This document shows positions 1-8,789 of a stretch of 64,000 nucleotides of DNA, piece by piece. The stretch comes from Protaetiibacter sp. SSC-01 (lineage in GTDB: Bacteria; Actinomycetota; Actinomycetes; Actinomycetales; Microbacteriaceae), in contig NZ_CP059987.1 of the NCBI RefSeq assembly GCF_014483895.1, positions 186,001-250,000 of the forward strand, in the 5' to 3' direction. Made by a program: the position numbers and the translations under genes. Each line of letters starts with the position of its first letter. The first letter of the stretch is position 1. The notes beneath the pieces are model-generated. The model did no database searches and was not told the DNA's origin. It worked only from the letters and a program-made list of their open reading frames with translations.

Positions 1-597
1 TTCCAGGTCGCGCAGGAGGCCGCCGCCGCGGCCGCCACGAAGCTCGCGGAGCACGAGGAGGCGAAGGCGAAGGCGCAGGCCCTCGTCGCCTACCTCACCG
101 ACCGCCGCGAGGTCACCGAGGCCGACTACCTCGAGGGCATCCGCCAGCAGTGGGGCTCGGGCGCCGCGGGCGAGGTGAGCGCGAGCGGATGGGCGCGCCC
201 CGCCGCCGGCTACATCTCGAGCAGCTTCGGCTGGCGCTACCACCCGATCTACCACGTGTGGAAGGGCCACTCCGGCGTCGATCTCGCGGGCCAGGGCTGC
301 GGCGCCCCCATCTACGCCGCCCACGCCGGACGCGTCACCTACGCCGGCTGGTACAGCGACCTCGGCAACTACATCACCATCGACCACGGCGACGGCACCT
401 CGTCGGGCTACGGCCACATCATGCCCGGCGGCATCGGCGTGCACGTCGGCCAGCAGGTCGGCCCCGGCCAGCTCATCGCGAAGGTCGGCACGACGGGCGG
501 CTCCACGGGCTGCCACCTGCACTTCATCATCCGCGTCAACGGCGACCTCACCGACCCGGTGCCGTTCATGCGTCAGCGGGGCATCACCCTTGGCTGA
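1..597 (+). CDS. Secreted M23 (LytM-type) peptidoglycan endopeptidase, 5' end outside window
   Basis: The reading frame is open from base 1 to a TGA at 595-597, so the N-terminus lies upstream of the window. The first ~55 codons are Ala/Glu/Lys-rich and look like the end of a coiled coil. From about codon 60 follows an M23 peptidase fold with the zinc ligands expected of the family: His90 and Asp94 in GHSGVD, and the HLH motif at codons 172-174. M23 enzymes cleave peptide cross-links of peptidoglycan outside the cell; an upstream signal peptide is assumed. A GTG at 175 could be mistaken for a start, but the coding frame continues upstream of it. The NlpC/P60 gene begins 18 bases downstream, so the two probably form an operon of wall hydrolases with parallel coiled-coil plus peptidase designs. 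Confidence 0.9.
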   Translation, partial: FQVAQEAAAAAATKLAEHEEAKAKAQALVAYLTDRREVTEADYLEGIRQQWGSGAAGEVSASGWARPAAGYISSSFGWRYHPIYHVWKGHSGVDLAGQGCGAPIYAAHAGRVTYAGWYSDLGNYITIDHGDGTSSGYGHIMPGGIGVHVGQQVGPGQLIAKVGTTGGSTGCHLHFIIRVNGDLTDPVPFMRQRGITLG

Positions 598-615
598 GCG
601 GATGCGGCGGTCGCG

Positions 616-1947
616 ATGACCCCGCCGAGACCCGGGCACGCGACGACAGCCGCCGTGTCCCTCGCTGCGGCGTTCGCGCTCACGGCCACCGGCGCGGCCC
701 CCGGCGCCGCGGCGGCGCCGATGCTGCGCGGCGACTACCCGACCTGGTCGGAGGTGCAGGCCGCGAAGCAGAACGAGGCGGCCACGCGCGCCGAGGTCGC
801 CAAGATCGAGAAGCTCGTCATCGACCTGCTCGCCGAGTCCGACCGGCTCGGCAAGGAGGCGCTCATGGCGGCCGAGGAGGCGAACCTCGCACGCGCCGCG
901 CTCGCCGACGCCGAGGCCAAGTCGACGCGCCTGTCCGCCCAGCTCGTCGACGCGCAGAAGCGGGCCGACGACTCGGCGGCCCTCGCATCCGGTCTCGTGG
1001 CGCGCCTCGCGCGCGCGGGCGGCGGCAACGCCTCCATGGCGCTCGCGTTCTCGTCCGAGTCGGATGCCGACGAGCTGCTCGCGCGCCTCGGCACGATGTC
1101 GAAGCTCAGCTCGTCGTCCGCGGCGCTCGTCGAGCGCGCGCTCTTCGACAAGAAGGCGCTCGGCTCCCTCCAGGAGGAGGCGGTCGTCGCCGAGAAGGAG
1201 CGTAAGCGACTTGCGGATGCCGCGCAGCAGGCCGCCGACGCGGCCGCGGAGGCAGCATCCGCCGTCGAGGCGCAGCTCGCGCAGCACGCGTCGACCCAGG
1301 CGGTCATGTATGCCCAGCTCGCGAGCCTCAAGGGCACCACGGCGGAGCTCGAGCGGCAGTACATCGAGGGGCTCGCCAACCAGCCGACGACCCCGCCGGC
1401 GCAGCAGCCGGGGAGCCCGGGTGGCACGCCGGGCTCGGGGCAGCCGACGCAGCAGCCCACCCAGGCGCCGACCCAGCAGCCGACGCAGCAGCCGAGCCCG
1501 ACGCCGACGCAGCAGCCGGGCAACCCGCCGCCCGCCGACCCGACTCCCCCGCCGCCCGTGCCCTCGCTCGTCGACGGAGCGATCGCGTTCGCGAAGGCGC
1601 AGCTCGGCAAGCCCTACGGCAACTCGATGGGTCCTAACGCGTACGACTGCGCGGGCCTCGTGAAGGCGGCGTACGCATCCGTCGGCGTGTACGTCGGACC
1701 GTGGGGCTCGACGAGCCAGTACAACTACCTCGCCGGGCAGAACCGGCTCGTGCCGGTCGGGCAGATCCAGGCGGGAGACCTGCTGTTCTACTCGACGGGC
1801 GGATCCGCGAGCGCCACCAAGTACCACGTCGCGATCTACCTCGGCGGCGGGCAGATGCTCGAGGCGCCGTACCCGGGGCTCACCGTGCGCATCACGTCGA
1901 TGCGCACCCTCGACCTCGTGCCGTACGCGGGGCGGCCGACGGGGTAG
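616..1947 (+). CDS. Secreted NlpC/P60 family peptidoglycan hydrolase
   Basis: 443 residues. A Sec signal peptide covers roughly residues 1-34 (Ala-rich core ending near AAAA). Residues ~45-250 are a long Ala/Glu/Lys coiled coil like those of RipA-type hydrolases, ~255-320 a Pro/Gln/Thr linker (PTQQP repeats), and ~320-443 the NlpC/P60 domain. Catalytic Cys345 lies in YDCAGLVKAAY and His404 in KYHVAIYL, the Cys-His pair of the family, which cleaves D-Glu-DAP bonds in stem peptides. It is probably co-transcribed with the upstream M23 enzyme; the pair suggests a role in daughter-cell separation or wall remodelling, which is inferred from family only. The extreme 5' end has a weak ribosome site (no clear AGGAGG), which fits coupling to the upstream gene. 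Confidence 0.9.
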   Translation: MTPPRPGHATTAAVSLAAAFALTATGAAPGAAAAPMLRGDYPTWSEVQAAKQNEAATRAEVAKIEKLVIDLLAESDRLGKEALMAAEEANLARAALADAEAKSTRLSAQLVDAQKRADDSAALASGLVARLARAGGGNASMALAFSSESDADELLARLGTMSKLSSSSAALVERALFDKKALGSLQEEAVVAEKERKRLADAAQQAADAAAEAASAVEAQLAQHASTQAVMYAQLASLKGTTAELERQYIEGLANQPTTPPAQQPGSPGGTPGSGQPTQQPTQAPTQQPTQQPSPTPTQQPGNPPPADPTPPPPVPSLVDGAIAFAKAQLGKPYGNSMGPNAYDCAGLVKAAYASVGVYVGPWGSTSQYNYLAGQNRLVPVGQIQAGDLLFYSTGGSASATKYHVAIYLGGGQMLEAPYPGLTVRITSMRTLDLVPYAGRPTG

Positions 1948-1975
1948 CCCTCCGCCGCGCGCCCTGCGCCTCACC

Positions 1976-2156
1976 CGCTGGTCGAGTGCGTTCGGCCGCG
2001 CCCTGGGCGCGACCGAACGTGTATCGAGACCCTACGTCTGAGGACGTGCGGAAGCGACCAGCGGGCGGTACTGCCCGCGCGGGTCAGACATCCGTCGGGT
2101 TTCGATACGCCGTGCGTCGCGCGCTCCGCGCACGGCGCGCGGCACTCAACCAGCGG
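1976..2156. repeat. Composite intergenic repeat with inverted ends, copy 1
   Basis: The left end (1976-2031) reads CGCTGGTCGAGTG... to GTATCGAGACC and the right end (2097-2156) is the same module inverted: GGTTTCGATACG... to CTCAACCAGCGG. The ~65 bases between contain ACATCCGTCGGG, also found in the two copies at 38.3-38.7 kb. It lies between the NlpC/P60 gene and ppa, which converge on it, so it may act as a bidirectional terminator. This copy is more diverged than the others (GTCGAG for GTTGAG). Confidence 0.8.
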
Positions 2157-2174
2157 GAGAGCGCGCCAGAATCC

Positions 2175-2657
2175 TCAGTGCTGGTAGGCCGCGATGCCGG
2201 CCTTGACGATCTCCTCGGCCTCGGCGGCGTCGCCCCAGCCCTCGGTCTTGACCCACTTGCCGGGCTCGAGGTCCTTGTAGTGCTCGAAGAAGTGCTCGAT
2301 CTCCTTGCGGGTGTACTCCGGGATGTCGTCGACGTCCTGGATGTGCGACCAGCGCGGGTCCTTGGCGGGCACGGCGATGACCTTGGCGTCGGAGCCGCCG
2401 TCGTCGGTCATCTTGAAGACGCCGACGGGGCGCACGTTGACGCCGACGCCCGGGAAGAGCGGGTACTCGAGCAGCACGAGCACGTCGACGGGGTCGCCGT
2501 CGAGGCCGAGGGTGTTCTCGAAGAACCCGTAGTCGGTGGGGTAGACGAAGCCGGTGAAGAGCACGCGGTCGAGGAACACGCGTCCCGTCTCGTGGTCGAC
2601 CTCGTACTTGTTGCGGCTCCCCTTGGGGATCTCGATGACGGCGGGGTACTCGGCCAT
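2175..2657 (-). CDS. ppa: Inorganic pyrophosphatase
   Basis: 160 residues, the usual length for family I soluble pyrophosphatases, which hydrolyse PPi to two phosphates and pull biosynthetic reactions forward. The N-terminus ([20 protein letters not shown]) and the metal-binding block [12 protein letters not shown] (residues 51-62, Asp53/Asp55/Asp58) are characteristic. The start at 2657 is preceded by AGGAG at good spacing; the open frame continues upstream but without family similarity, into tilS antisense. It is divergent from tilS with only 48 bases between the two start codons. Confidence 0.97.
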   Translation of the reverse strand: MAEYPAVIEIPKGSRNKYEVDHETGRVFLDRVLFTGFVYPTDYGFFENTLGLDGDPVDVLVLLEYPLFPGVGVNVRPVGVFKMTDDGGSDAKVIAVPAKDPRWSHIQDVDDIPEYTRKEIEHFFEHYKDLEPGKWVKTEGWGDAAEAEEIVKAGIAAYQH

Positions 2658-2693
2658 TTCGTCTCCTGGTGTCGTTGTGCGCGGTGCGCGGAA

Positions 2694-2699
2694 TAACGT
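2694..2699 (+). promoter_or_regulatory. -10 box (TAACGT) of leaderless tilS
   Basis: TAACGT ends 6 bases before the tilS ATG, and no Shine-Dalgarno sequence is present. The spacing puts the transcription start at or beside the start codon. Confidence 0.55.
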
Positions 2700-2705
2700 T
2701 AGCCG

Positions 2706-3707
2706 ATGCCTGTCGACGCCTCGCGCCCCCGTCTCACGCCCGCCCGCGCCGACATCCGCCGTGCGGTGCGCGCCGTCCTCGCCGACGTGGGCGGCGTCGG
2801 CACAGACGAGCTCGTGCTCGTCGCGCTGTCGGGCGGGGCCGACTCGCTCGCCCTCGCGGCGGCGACCGCGTTCGAGGCGCCGCGGGCCGGCATCCGGGCG
2901 GGCGCCGTGATCGTCGACCACGGGCTGCAAGGGGGATCGGATGCCGTGGCCGCGCGGGCAGCGGACCAGGCGCGCGCGCTCGGCCTCGACCCCGTGCGCG
3001 TCGTGCGCGTCGAGGTGGGCGCCGAGGGTGGCCCCGAGGCGGCGGCGCGCGAGGCGCGGTACGCCGCGCTGCACGCCCAGGCGCGCGAGCTCGACGCCGT
3101 CGCCGTGCTGCTCGCCCACACCCTCGACGACCAGGCCGAGACCGTGCTGCTCGGTCTCGCACGTGGCAGCGGCGCAGCCAGCCTCGCCGGCATGGAGCCC
3201 GTCGCGGGGCTCCTGCGCCGGCCGCTGCTCGGCATCCGTCGCGAGGCGACGCGGCAGGCGTGCCTCGACGAGGGGCTCGAGCCGTGGGACGACCCGCACA
3301 ACGCGGACCCCGCCTACGCGCGCGTGCGGGTGCGCGAGCGCGTGCTGCCCGTGCTCGAGGCGGAGCTCGGGCCCGGCATCGCGGAGGCGCTCGCCCGCAC
3401 GGCCGAGCAGGCGCGCGAGGACGCGGAAGCGTTCGAGCAGCAGATCGAGGAGATCATCGAGGACATCTGCGAGCCCGCCGAGGCCGGCATCGCCGTGTCG
3501 GTGCGCGCCCTTGCGGCGAACCCCGCCGCGCTGCGTCAGCGCATCATCCGCTTCGTCGTGCAGGCGGAGTTCGGCACCTCGCTCACGCGCGCGCAGACGC
3601 TCGAGGTGGCGCGGCTCGTCACCGACTGGCACGGGCAGGGTCTCGTCGACCTGCCCGGCATCACGGCGCGACGCGAGGGCGGCCTGCTCGTCTTCTCCGC
3701 CGCATAG
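2706..3707 (+). CDS. tilS: tRNA(Ile)-lysidine synthase
   Basis: 333 residues. The PP-loop ATPase motif SGGADS is at residues 42-47, followed by the family blocks VDHGLQGGS and HTLDDQAET. TilS joins lysine to cytidine 34 of the AUA-decoding tRNA-Ile, changing both its amino-acid identity and its codon reading, and is essential in most bacteria. The protein is short compared with E. coli TilS because it lacks the long C-terminal extension, as is common in actinobacteria. It heads the conserved actinobacterial order tilS-hpt-ftsH. The start has no ribosome site but a -10 box six bases upstream. Confidence 0.96.
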   Translation: MPVDASRPRLTPARADIRRAVRAVLADVGGVGTDELVLVALSGGADSLALAAATAFEAPRAGIRAGAVIVDHGLQGGSDAVAARAADQARALGLDPVRVVRVEVGAEGGPEAAAREARYAALHAQARELDAVAVLLAHTLDDQAETVLLGLARGSGAASLAGMEPVAGLLRRPLLGIRREATRQACLDEGLEPWDDPHNADPAYARVRVRERVLPVLEAELGPGIAEALARTAEQAREDAEAFEQQIEEIIEDICEPAEAGIAVSVRALAANPAALRQRIIRFVVQAEFGTSLTRAQTLEVARLVTDWHGQGLVDLPGITARREGGLLVFSAA

Positions 3708-3764
3708 TTCCCGTTCCGCGTGTTTGTTCCCGAAGGAACGGGTGCGAACACGCGGAACGGGAAC
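3707..3764. repeat. 58-bp palindromic intergenic element (terminator-like)
   Basis: Perfect 18-bp inverted arms: GTTCCCGTTCCGCGTGTT at 3707-3724 and its complement at 3747-3764. The 22-base interior contains a second small hairpin, GTTCC-CGAA-GGAAC (3726-3739). It starts on the last base of the tilS stop codon and ends 15 bases before the hpt -10 box. It could terminate tilS transcripts, but it lacks a T-run and resembles the mobile palindromes elsewhere in the window in design. Confidence 0.75.
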
Positions 3765-3778
3765 TCTGGCGAGCGGCT

Positions 3779-3784
3779 TAGGGT
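3779..3784 (+). promoter_or_regulatory. -10 box (TAGGGT) of leaderless hpt
   Basis: TAGGGT ends 6 bases before the hpt ATG, and there is no Shine-Dalgarno sequence. Confidence 0.55.
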
Positions 3785-3790
3785 TGGAGC

Positions 3791-4342
3791 ATGGAAGCGT
3801 CCCAGATCGAGGGTGACCTGTCCGAAGTTCTGCTCAGCGAGGCGGACATCCACGAGCGGATCGCCGAGCTGTGTCGCGAGATCGAGCGCGACTACGAGGG
3901 CCGCGAGCTGCTGCTCGTCGGCGTGCTGCGCGGCGCCGTCATGGTGATGGCGGATGTCGCGCGCGAGCTGCGCCGCCACATCGAGATGGACTGGATGGCG
4001 GTGAGCTCCTACGGCGCCGGCACGCAGTCGTCGGGCGTCGTGCGCATCCTCAAGGACCTCGACAGCGACCTCACGGGCCGCCACGTGCTCATCATCGAGG
4101 ACATCATCGACTCGGGCCTCACCCTCTCGTGGCTGCGCGAGAACCTCGAGAGCCGCGGTGCCGCATCCGTCGAGATCTGCGCCCTGCTGCGCAAGCCGGA
4201 GGCTGCGAAGGTCGAGGTCGACGTGCGCTACGTGGGCTTCGAGATCCCGAACCACTTCGTCGTCGGCTACGGCCTCGACTACGCCGAGAAGTACCGCAAC
4301 CTCCGCGCCGTCGGCATCCTCGCCCCGCACGTGTACAGCTGA
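3791..4342 (+). CDS. hpt: Hypoxanthine phosphoribosyltransferase
   Basis: 183 residues, typical for HPRT. The PRPP-binding motif [17 protein letters not shown] (two acidic residues before the DSG loop) and the early [14 protein letters not shown] block identify a purine phosphoribosyltransferase that converts hypoxanthine or guanine plus PRPP to IMP or GMP (salvage). It lies between tilS and ftsH, its usual actinobacterial place. The start has a -10 box six bases upstream and no ribosome site. Confidence 0.95.
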   Translation: MEASQIEGDLSEVLLSEADIHERIAELCREIERDYEGRELLLVGVLRGAVMVMADVARELRRHIEMDWMAVSSYGAGTQSSGVVRILKDLDSDLTGRHVLIIEDIIDSGLTLSWLRENLESRGAASVEICALLRKPEAAKVEVDVRYVGFEIPNHFVVGYGLDYAEKYRNLRAVGILAPHVYS

Positions 4343-4352
4343 GGCCTTTCGT

Positions 4353-4436
4353 CAAACGCTGCAGCGTTCGGCCGGGCGCGCCAGAGATGACTGCCGCGCG
4401 AGGCTGAGGGCTGCAGCGTTTGTGGGCTCAGCCTCG
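4353..4436 (+). terminator. Hairpin region after hpt, possible terminator
   Basis: Two overlapping inverted repeats lie in the hpt-ftsH spacer: CAAACGCTGCAGC (4353-4365) pairs with GCTGCAGCGTTTG (4410-4422), and GAGGCTGAG (4400-4408) pairs with CTCAGCCTC (4428-4436). The two structures are mutually exclusive in part. No T-run follows, so termination is only likely, not shown. Confidence 0.45.
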
Positions 4437-4470
4437 GGCGAACACCCAGACGGGTGCGGGAGGCGGGCGG

Positions 4471-4476
4471 TAGCCT
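4471..4476 (+). promoter_or_regulatory. Probable -10 box (TAGCCT) of ftsH
   Basis: TAGCCT lies 24 bases before the ftsH ATG. A start about 7 bases downstream would give a short leader carrying the AGAGGAAAGG ribosome site. Confidence 0.4.
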
Positions 4477-4500
4477 GAGGGGCACGTCTCAGAGGAAAGG

Positions 4501-6537
4501 ATGCGGGTGCCCGCCCGCACGCACATGGACTTCAAGCGCATCTTCCGTGGCCCGCTCGTGTACATCGTGCTGGGCGCCATCATCCTGATCGTCGGCTTCA
4601 ACCTGCTGACGGCCTCCGGGTTCCGTGCCATCACGACCCAGCAGGGCCTCGAGCTGCTGAACGGCTCGACCGTCGAGAAGGTCAAGATCGTCGACGGCGA
4701 GCAGCGCGTCGACCTCACCCTCGACAAGGCGTACACGGCCGACGACGTCGACTACGGCACGCAGGTGCAGTTCTACTACGTCGAGCAGCGCGGCGAGGAG
4801 ATCGTCACGGCGATCACCGACTCGAAGGCCGCGTTCGACGACGAGGTGCCGCAGACGAACTGGTTCACGAGCCTGCTCGGCATCCTCATCCCGTTCCTGC
4901 TCATCGGCGTCATCTTCTGGTTCCTGTTCTCGTCGATGCAGGGCGGCGGCAATCGCGTCATGCAGTTCGGCAAGTCGCGCGCGAAGCTCGTCTCGAAGGA
5001 GAGCCCCAAGGTCACATTCGCGGATGTCGCGGGCGCCGACGAGGCGGTCGAGGAGCTCGAGGAGATCAAGGACTTCCTCAAGGACCCGTCGAAGTTCCAG
5101 GCGGTGGGGGCGCGCATCCCGAAGGGCGTGCTGCTCTACGGCCCTCCCGGTACCGGTAAGACGCTCCTCGCACGCGCCGTCGCGGGTGAGGCGGGCGTGC
5201 CGTTCTACTCGATCTCGGGTTCGGACTTCGTGGAGATGTTCGTGGGTGTCGGCGCGAGCCGCGTGCGCGACCTCTTCGACCAGGCGAAGCAGAACGCGCC
5301 GGCCATCATCTTCGTCGACGAGATCGACGCCGTCGGCCGCCACCGCGGCGCGGGCCTCGGCGGCGGGCACGACGAGCGCGAGCAGACGCTCAACCAGCTG
5401 CTCGTCGAGATGGACGGCTTCGACCCGAAGACGAACGTCATCCTCATCGCGGCGACCAACCGCCCCGACATCCTCGACCCCGCCCTCCTGCGCCCCGGCC
5501 GCTTCGACCGCCAGATCGGCGTCGACGCACCCGACCTGAAGGGTCGCGAGAAGATCCTCGAGACGCACGCCAAGGGCAAGCCGATGTCGAAGAACGTCGA
5601 CCTCGAGGTGCTCGCGCGCAAGACGCCCGGCTTCACGGGCGCCGACCTCGCGAACGTGCTCAACGAGGCCGCGCTCCTCACGGCCCGCAGCAACGCGCAG
5701 CTCATCGACAACCGCGCGCTCGACGAGGCCGTCGACCGCGTCATGGCCGGTCCTCAGCGCCGCACGCGCGTCATGAAGGACAAGGAGAAGCTCATCACGG
5801 CCTACCACGAGGGCGGTCACGCGCTCGCGGCGGCGGCGATGAACCACACCGACCCCGTCACGAAGGTCACGATCCTTCCGCGCGGCCGCGCCCTCGGCTA
5901 CACGATGGTGCTGCCCCTCGAGGACAAGTACTCGGTCACCCGCAACGAGCTGCTCGACCAGCTCACCTACGCGATGGGCGGCCGCGTCGCCGAGGAGATC
6001 GTGTTCCACGACCCGACCACGGGCGCGAGCAACGACATCGAGAAGGCCACGGCGACCGCACGCAAGATGGTCACCGAGTACGGCATGAGCGCCAACATCG
6101 GCGCCGTGAAGCTCGGCCAGTCGCAGGGCGAGGTGTTCCTCGGCCGCGACATGGGCCACCAGCGCGACTACTCGGAGGAGCTCGCCGAGAAGGTCGACAT
6201 CGAGGTGCGCGCGCTCATCGAGCAGGCGCACGATGAGGCGTACCAGGTGCTGAGCGACAACCGCGACATCCTCGACGAGCTCGCCCGCCAGCTCATCGAG
6301 AAGGAGACCCTCGACCACACCCAGCTGGCCGAGATCTTCGCGAACGTGCGCAAGCTGCCCGAGCGTCCGCAGTGGCTCTCGAGCGAGAACCGCCCGATCA
6401 GCGACCTCCCGCCGATCCAGATCGCGGCATCCGCTCCCGTCGACCCGGATGCGGTGGACGCGGGCGTGGACTCGGAGCCCAGCCAGCCCAAGCGCGCGCC
6501 GCGTCCGCGGCAGACGCCGGGCATCGCACCCGCGTAG
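4501..6537 (+). CDS. ftsH: ATP-dependent zinc metalloprotease FtsH
   Basis: 678 residues. TM1 is near residues 18-38, an external loop follows, TM2 near 122-144, then the AAA+ domain with Walker A GPPGTGKT at 214-221, Walker [11 protein letters not shown] and the [21 protein letters not shown]. The protease domain has the zinc motif HEGGH at 436-440. FtsH is a hexameric membrane protease that extracts and degrades membrane and regulatory proteins. The start at 4501 has AGAGG five bases upstream; an ATG at 4525 ([10 protein letters not shown]) matches the conserved N-terminus better but has no ribosome site. The C-terminal ~60 residues are a Pro/Arg-rich tail. The stop codon TAG is part of the folE -10 box. 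Confidence 0.98.
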   Translation: MRVPARTHMDFKRIFRGPLVYIVLGAIILIVGFNLLTASGFRAITTQQGLELLNGSTVEKVKIVDGEQRVDLTLDKAYTADDVDYGTQVQFYYVEQRGEEIVTAITDSKAAFDDEVPQTNWFTSLLGILIPFLLIGVIFWFLFSSMQGGGNRVMQFGKSRAKLVSKESPKVTFADVAGADEAVEELEEIKDFLKDPSKFQAVGARIPKGVLLYGPPGTGKTLLARAVAGEAGVPFYSISGSDFVEMFVGVGASRVRDLFDQAKQNAPAIIFVDEIDAVGRHRGAGLGGGHDEREQTLNQLLVEMDGFDPKTNVILIAATNRPDILDPALLRPGRFDRQIGVDAPDLKGREKILETHAKGKPMSKNVDLEVLARKTPGFTGADLANVLNEAALLTARSNAQLIDNRALDEAVDRVMAGPQRRTRVMKDKEKLITAYHEGGHALAAAAMNHTDPVTKVTILPRGRALGYTMVLPLEDKYSVTRNELLDQLTYAMGGRVAEEIVFHDPTTGASNDIEKATATARKMVTEYGMSANIGAVKLGQSQGEVFLGRDMGHQRDYSEELAEKVDIEVRALIEQAHDEAYQVLSDNRDILDELARQLIEKETLDHTQLAEIFANVRKLPERPQWLSSENRPISDLPPIQIAASAPVDPDAVDAGVDSEPSQPKRAPRPRQTPGIAPA

Positions 6538-6540
6538 AGT
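6535..6540 (+). promoter_or_regulatory. -10 box (TAGAGT) of folE, overlapping the ftsH stop codon
   Basis: TAGAGT ends 6 bases before the folE GTG; its first three bases are the ftsH stop codon. The folE start has no Shine-Dalgarno sequence. Confidence 0.5.
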
Positions 6541-6546
6541 CCGAAC

Positions 6547-7152
6547 GTGCCCATCGACTCGGAGCGCATCGAGGCGGCCGTCGTCGAACTGCTGCGCGCG
6601 ATCGGCGAGGACCCGGACCGACCCGGCCTCGCCCAGACGCCTGCGCGCATCGCGGCGTCGTACGCCGAGCTGTTCGCGGGCCTCGACGAGGATCCCCTCG
6701 AGCACCTCGCCGAGTCGGCGGAGTTCGCGGGCGAGGACTCGTCGGGTGAGCTCGTGATCGTGCGCGACATCGCGTTCCGCTCCACGTGCGAGCATCACCT
6801 GCTGCCGTTCACGGGCGTCGTGCACGTCGCCTACGCGCCGGGTGAGCGCATCGTGGGTCTCGGCAAGCTCGCGCGCGTCGTCGAGACGCTGAGCTCGCGC
6901 CCGCAGCTGCAGGAGCGCCTGGGCGACCAGATCGCCGACGCGATCGAGCGGGGTCTCGCCCCGCGCGGCGTGCTCGTCGTGCTCGACGCGCGGCACGGTT
7001 GCGTGACGGCGCGCGGCACCCGCCAGGCGCACTCGACGACGGTCACCGTCGCGAGTCGCGGCGACCTCGCGGATGCGGCGGAGCGCGCGGGCGTGCTCGC
7101 CCTCATCGGCGCGGGGGCCGGCTCGGCGATCCCGGAGGCGGAGCTCCCGTGA
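6547..7152 (+). CDS. folE: GTP cyclohydrolase I
   Basis: 201 residues. The zinc-site block STCEHHLLPF gives Cys81 and His84, and HGCVTARGTRQ gives Cys152, the third ligand. The enzyme converts GTP to 7,8-dihydroneopterin triphosphate, the first step of folate synthesis. GTG start with a -10 box six bases upstream and no ribosome site. It opens a run of genes coupled by overlaps (folE-folP-folB-folK-DUF3180): the folP GTG overlaps the folE TGA. Confidence 0.96.
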   Translation: MPIDSERIEAAVVELLRAIGEDPDRPGLAQTPARIAASYAELFAGLDEDPLEHLAESAEFAGEDSSGELVIVRDIAFRSTCEHHLLPFTGVVHVAYAPGERIVGLGKLARVVETLSSRPQLQERLGDQIADAIERGLAPRGVLVVLDARHGCVTARGTRQAHSTTVTVASRGDLADAAERAGVLALIGAGAGSAIPEAELP

Positions 7153-7949
7153 CGGCGATCCTCGGCGTGCTCAATGTGACGCCCGACTCGTTCAGCGACG
7201 GCGGGCGCTGGGAGCGGCTCGACGACGCGGTCGCACATGCGCAGCGCATGCGCGACGCGGGCGCCGACTGGATCGACGTGGGCGGCGAGTCGACCCGTCC
7301 GGGCTCGGTGGCGGTCGACCCGCGCGAGGAGCAGGACCGCGTGCTGCCGGTCGTGCGCGCGCTCGCCGACGCGGACATCCCGGTGTCGATCGACACGCGC
7401 AACGCCGCCACGGCGCGCGCGGCCGTCGAGGCGGGCGCGACGATGATCAACGACGTCTCGGGCGGTCTCTACGACCCGCACATGGGCCCCGTCGCGGCGG
7501 AGACGGGCGTGCGGTTCGTCGTCATGCACTGGCGCGGCGGCGTGGATGTCGCCCCCGAGTACATCGACGTCGTCTCGGAGGTGCGCTCCGAGCTCAAGGC
7601 GCGCCTGGCCGAGCTCATCGTGTTCGGTGTGAAGCCCGAGCAGCTCATCATCGACCCGGGCCTCGGCTTCGCGAAGACGGCGCAGCACAACTGGGAGCTG
7701 CTGCGCGGCCTCGACCAGCTCACCCAACTCGCGCCCGTGCTCATCGGCGCCTCGCGCAAGAGGTTCCTCGGGCGCCTGCTGCCGCCGAACGCGCCGCTCG
7801 GCAAGCGCGACGCGCCGACGGCGACGATCAGCGCCCTCGCCGCATCCGCGGGCGCGTGGGGTGTGCGCGTGCACGACGTCGCGGCGACGCGGCTCGCCCT
7901 CGACGTGTGGGACCACTGGAAGACGGGAGGCGCCGGTGACAGCGACTGA
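7149..7949 (+). CDS. folP: Dihydropteroate synthase
   Basis: 266 residues, counted from the GTG that overlaps the folE stop (GTGA). Family motifs are LNVTPDSFSDGG at residues 7-18 and DVGGESTRPG, the pterin and loop-2 regions that are the target of sulfonamides. It condenses 6-hydroxymethyl-dihydropterin pyrophosphate with p-aminobenzoate. The open frame extends further upstream, but only inside folE. The last 14 bases overlap folB. Confidence 0.95.
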   Translation: MTAILGVLNVTPDSFSDGGRWERLDDAVAHAQRMRDAGADWIDVGGESTRPGSVAVDPREEQDRVLPVVRALADADIPVSIDTRNAATARAAVEAGATMINDVSGGLYDPHMGPVAAETGVRFVVMHWRGGVDVAPEYIDVVSEVRSELKARLAELIVFGVKPEQLIIDPGLGFAKTAQHNWELLRGLDQLTQLAPVLIGASRKRFLGRLLPPNAPLGKRDAPTATISALAASAGAWGVRVHDVAATRLALDVWDHWKTGGAGDSD

Positions 7950-8304
7950 CTCGATCGCCCTGACGGGGCTGCGCGCGATGGGCTACCACGGCGTGCTGCC
8001 GCACGAGCGCGTCGAGGGGCAGCTCTTCGTCGTCGACGTCGTGCTGCACCTGCCGCTCGGGCCGGCCGCCGCGGGCGACGACCTCGCGGCGACGGTCGAC
8101 TACGGCGTGCTCGCGAACCGCGTCGTCGCGGCCGTCGAGTCGGAGCCCGTCGATCTCATCGAGACGGTCGCGGAGCGCATCGCGAACCTCGTGCTCGAGT
8201 ACCCGAGCGTCGAGTCGGTCGACGTCACGGTGCACAAGCCGTCCGCGCCCATCGAGGTGCCGTTCGCGGATGTCGCGGTCACGGTGCGCAGGAGCCGCGC
8301 GTGA
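7936..8304 (+). CDS. folB: Dihydroneopterin aldolase
   Basis: 122 residues from the GTG at 7936. The block LTGLRAMGYHGVLPHERVEGQ is the FolB signature (GxHGVxxxE, general acid/base region), with DYGVLA and LIETVAERIA further on. It cleaves dihydroneopterin to 6-hydroxymethyl-dihydropterin and glycolaldehyde. It overlaps folP by 14 bases and folK by 4 (GTGA), so it is translated in one coupled operon. The more distal GTG at 7861 is rejected because it would lie deep inside folP. Confidence 0.93.
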   Translation: MTATDSIALTGLRAMGYHGVLPHERVEGQLFVVDVVLHLPLGPAAAGDDLAATVDYGVLANRVVAAVESEPVDLIETVAERIANLVLEYPSVESVDVTVHKPSAPIEVPFADVAVTVRRSRA

Positions 8305-8789
8305 GCGCCGGCGTCACCGCGGTCGTCGCGTTCGGCTCGAACCTCGGCGACCGCGCGGCCATCATCCAGGCCGCCGCCGACGAGCTCGCGGCGACGGACG
8401 GCGTCGAGCTCGTGGCCATCGCGCCCGCGATCGAGACCCCGGCCGTGCGTCCGTACGGGATCGACCGCGAGGCGCCCGCGTATCTCAACACGGTCGCCGT
8501 GCTCACGACGACCCTCGAACCGGGTGAGCTGCACGAGGTGCTGCGGCGGCTCGAGGACGCGCACGGGCGCACGCGCACGGAGCGCTGGGGCGACCGCACG
8601 CTCGACCTCGACCTCATCGCCTTCGGCGACCTCGTGCAGGACGATCCCGAGCTGACGCTCCCGCATCCGCGCGCCCACGAGCGCGACTTCGTGCTGCGCC
8701 CGTGGCTCGTCGCCGACCCGCTCGCCGAGCTGCCTGGCCACGGCCCGGTCGAGAAGCTGCTGGCCGAGCTCGACGGGGGAGCCGCGTGA
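8301..8789 (+). CDS. folK: 2-amino-4-hydroxy-6-hydroxymethyldihydropteridine pyrophosphokinase
   Basis: 162 residues. FGSNLGDR (residues 11-18) and the metal/ATP-binding ERWGDRTLDLDLI block are the HPPK signatures; LPHPRAHERDFVLRPW is the conserved C-terminal motif. It pyrophosphorylates 6-hydroxymethyl-dihydropterin for FolP. Start and stop are both GTGA overlaps with neighbours, placing it inside the fol operon. Confidence 0.95.
   Translation: MSAGVTAVVAFGSNLGDRAAIIQAAADELAATDGVELVAIAPAIETPAVRPYGIDREAPAYLNTVAVLTTTLEPGELHEVLRRLEDAHGRTRTERWGDRTLDLDLIAFGDLVQDDPELTLPHPRAHERDFVLRPWLVADPLAELPGHGPVEKLLAELDGGAA

Noticed and set aside
4489-7032. 847-codon open frame on the minus strand opposite ftsH and folE
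   Set aside because: Arg/Ala/His/Leu/Val/Asp-rich shadow typical of GC-rich DNA; no domain, and the plus strand carries unmistakable ftsH and folE.
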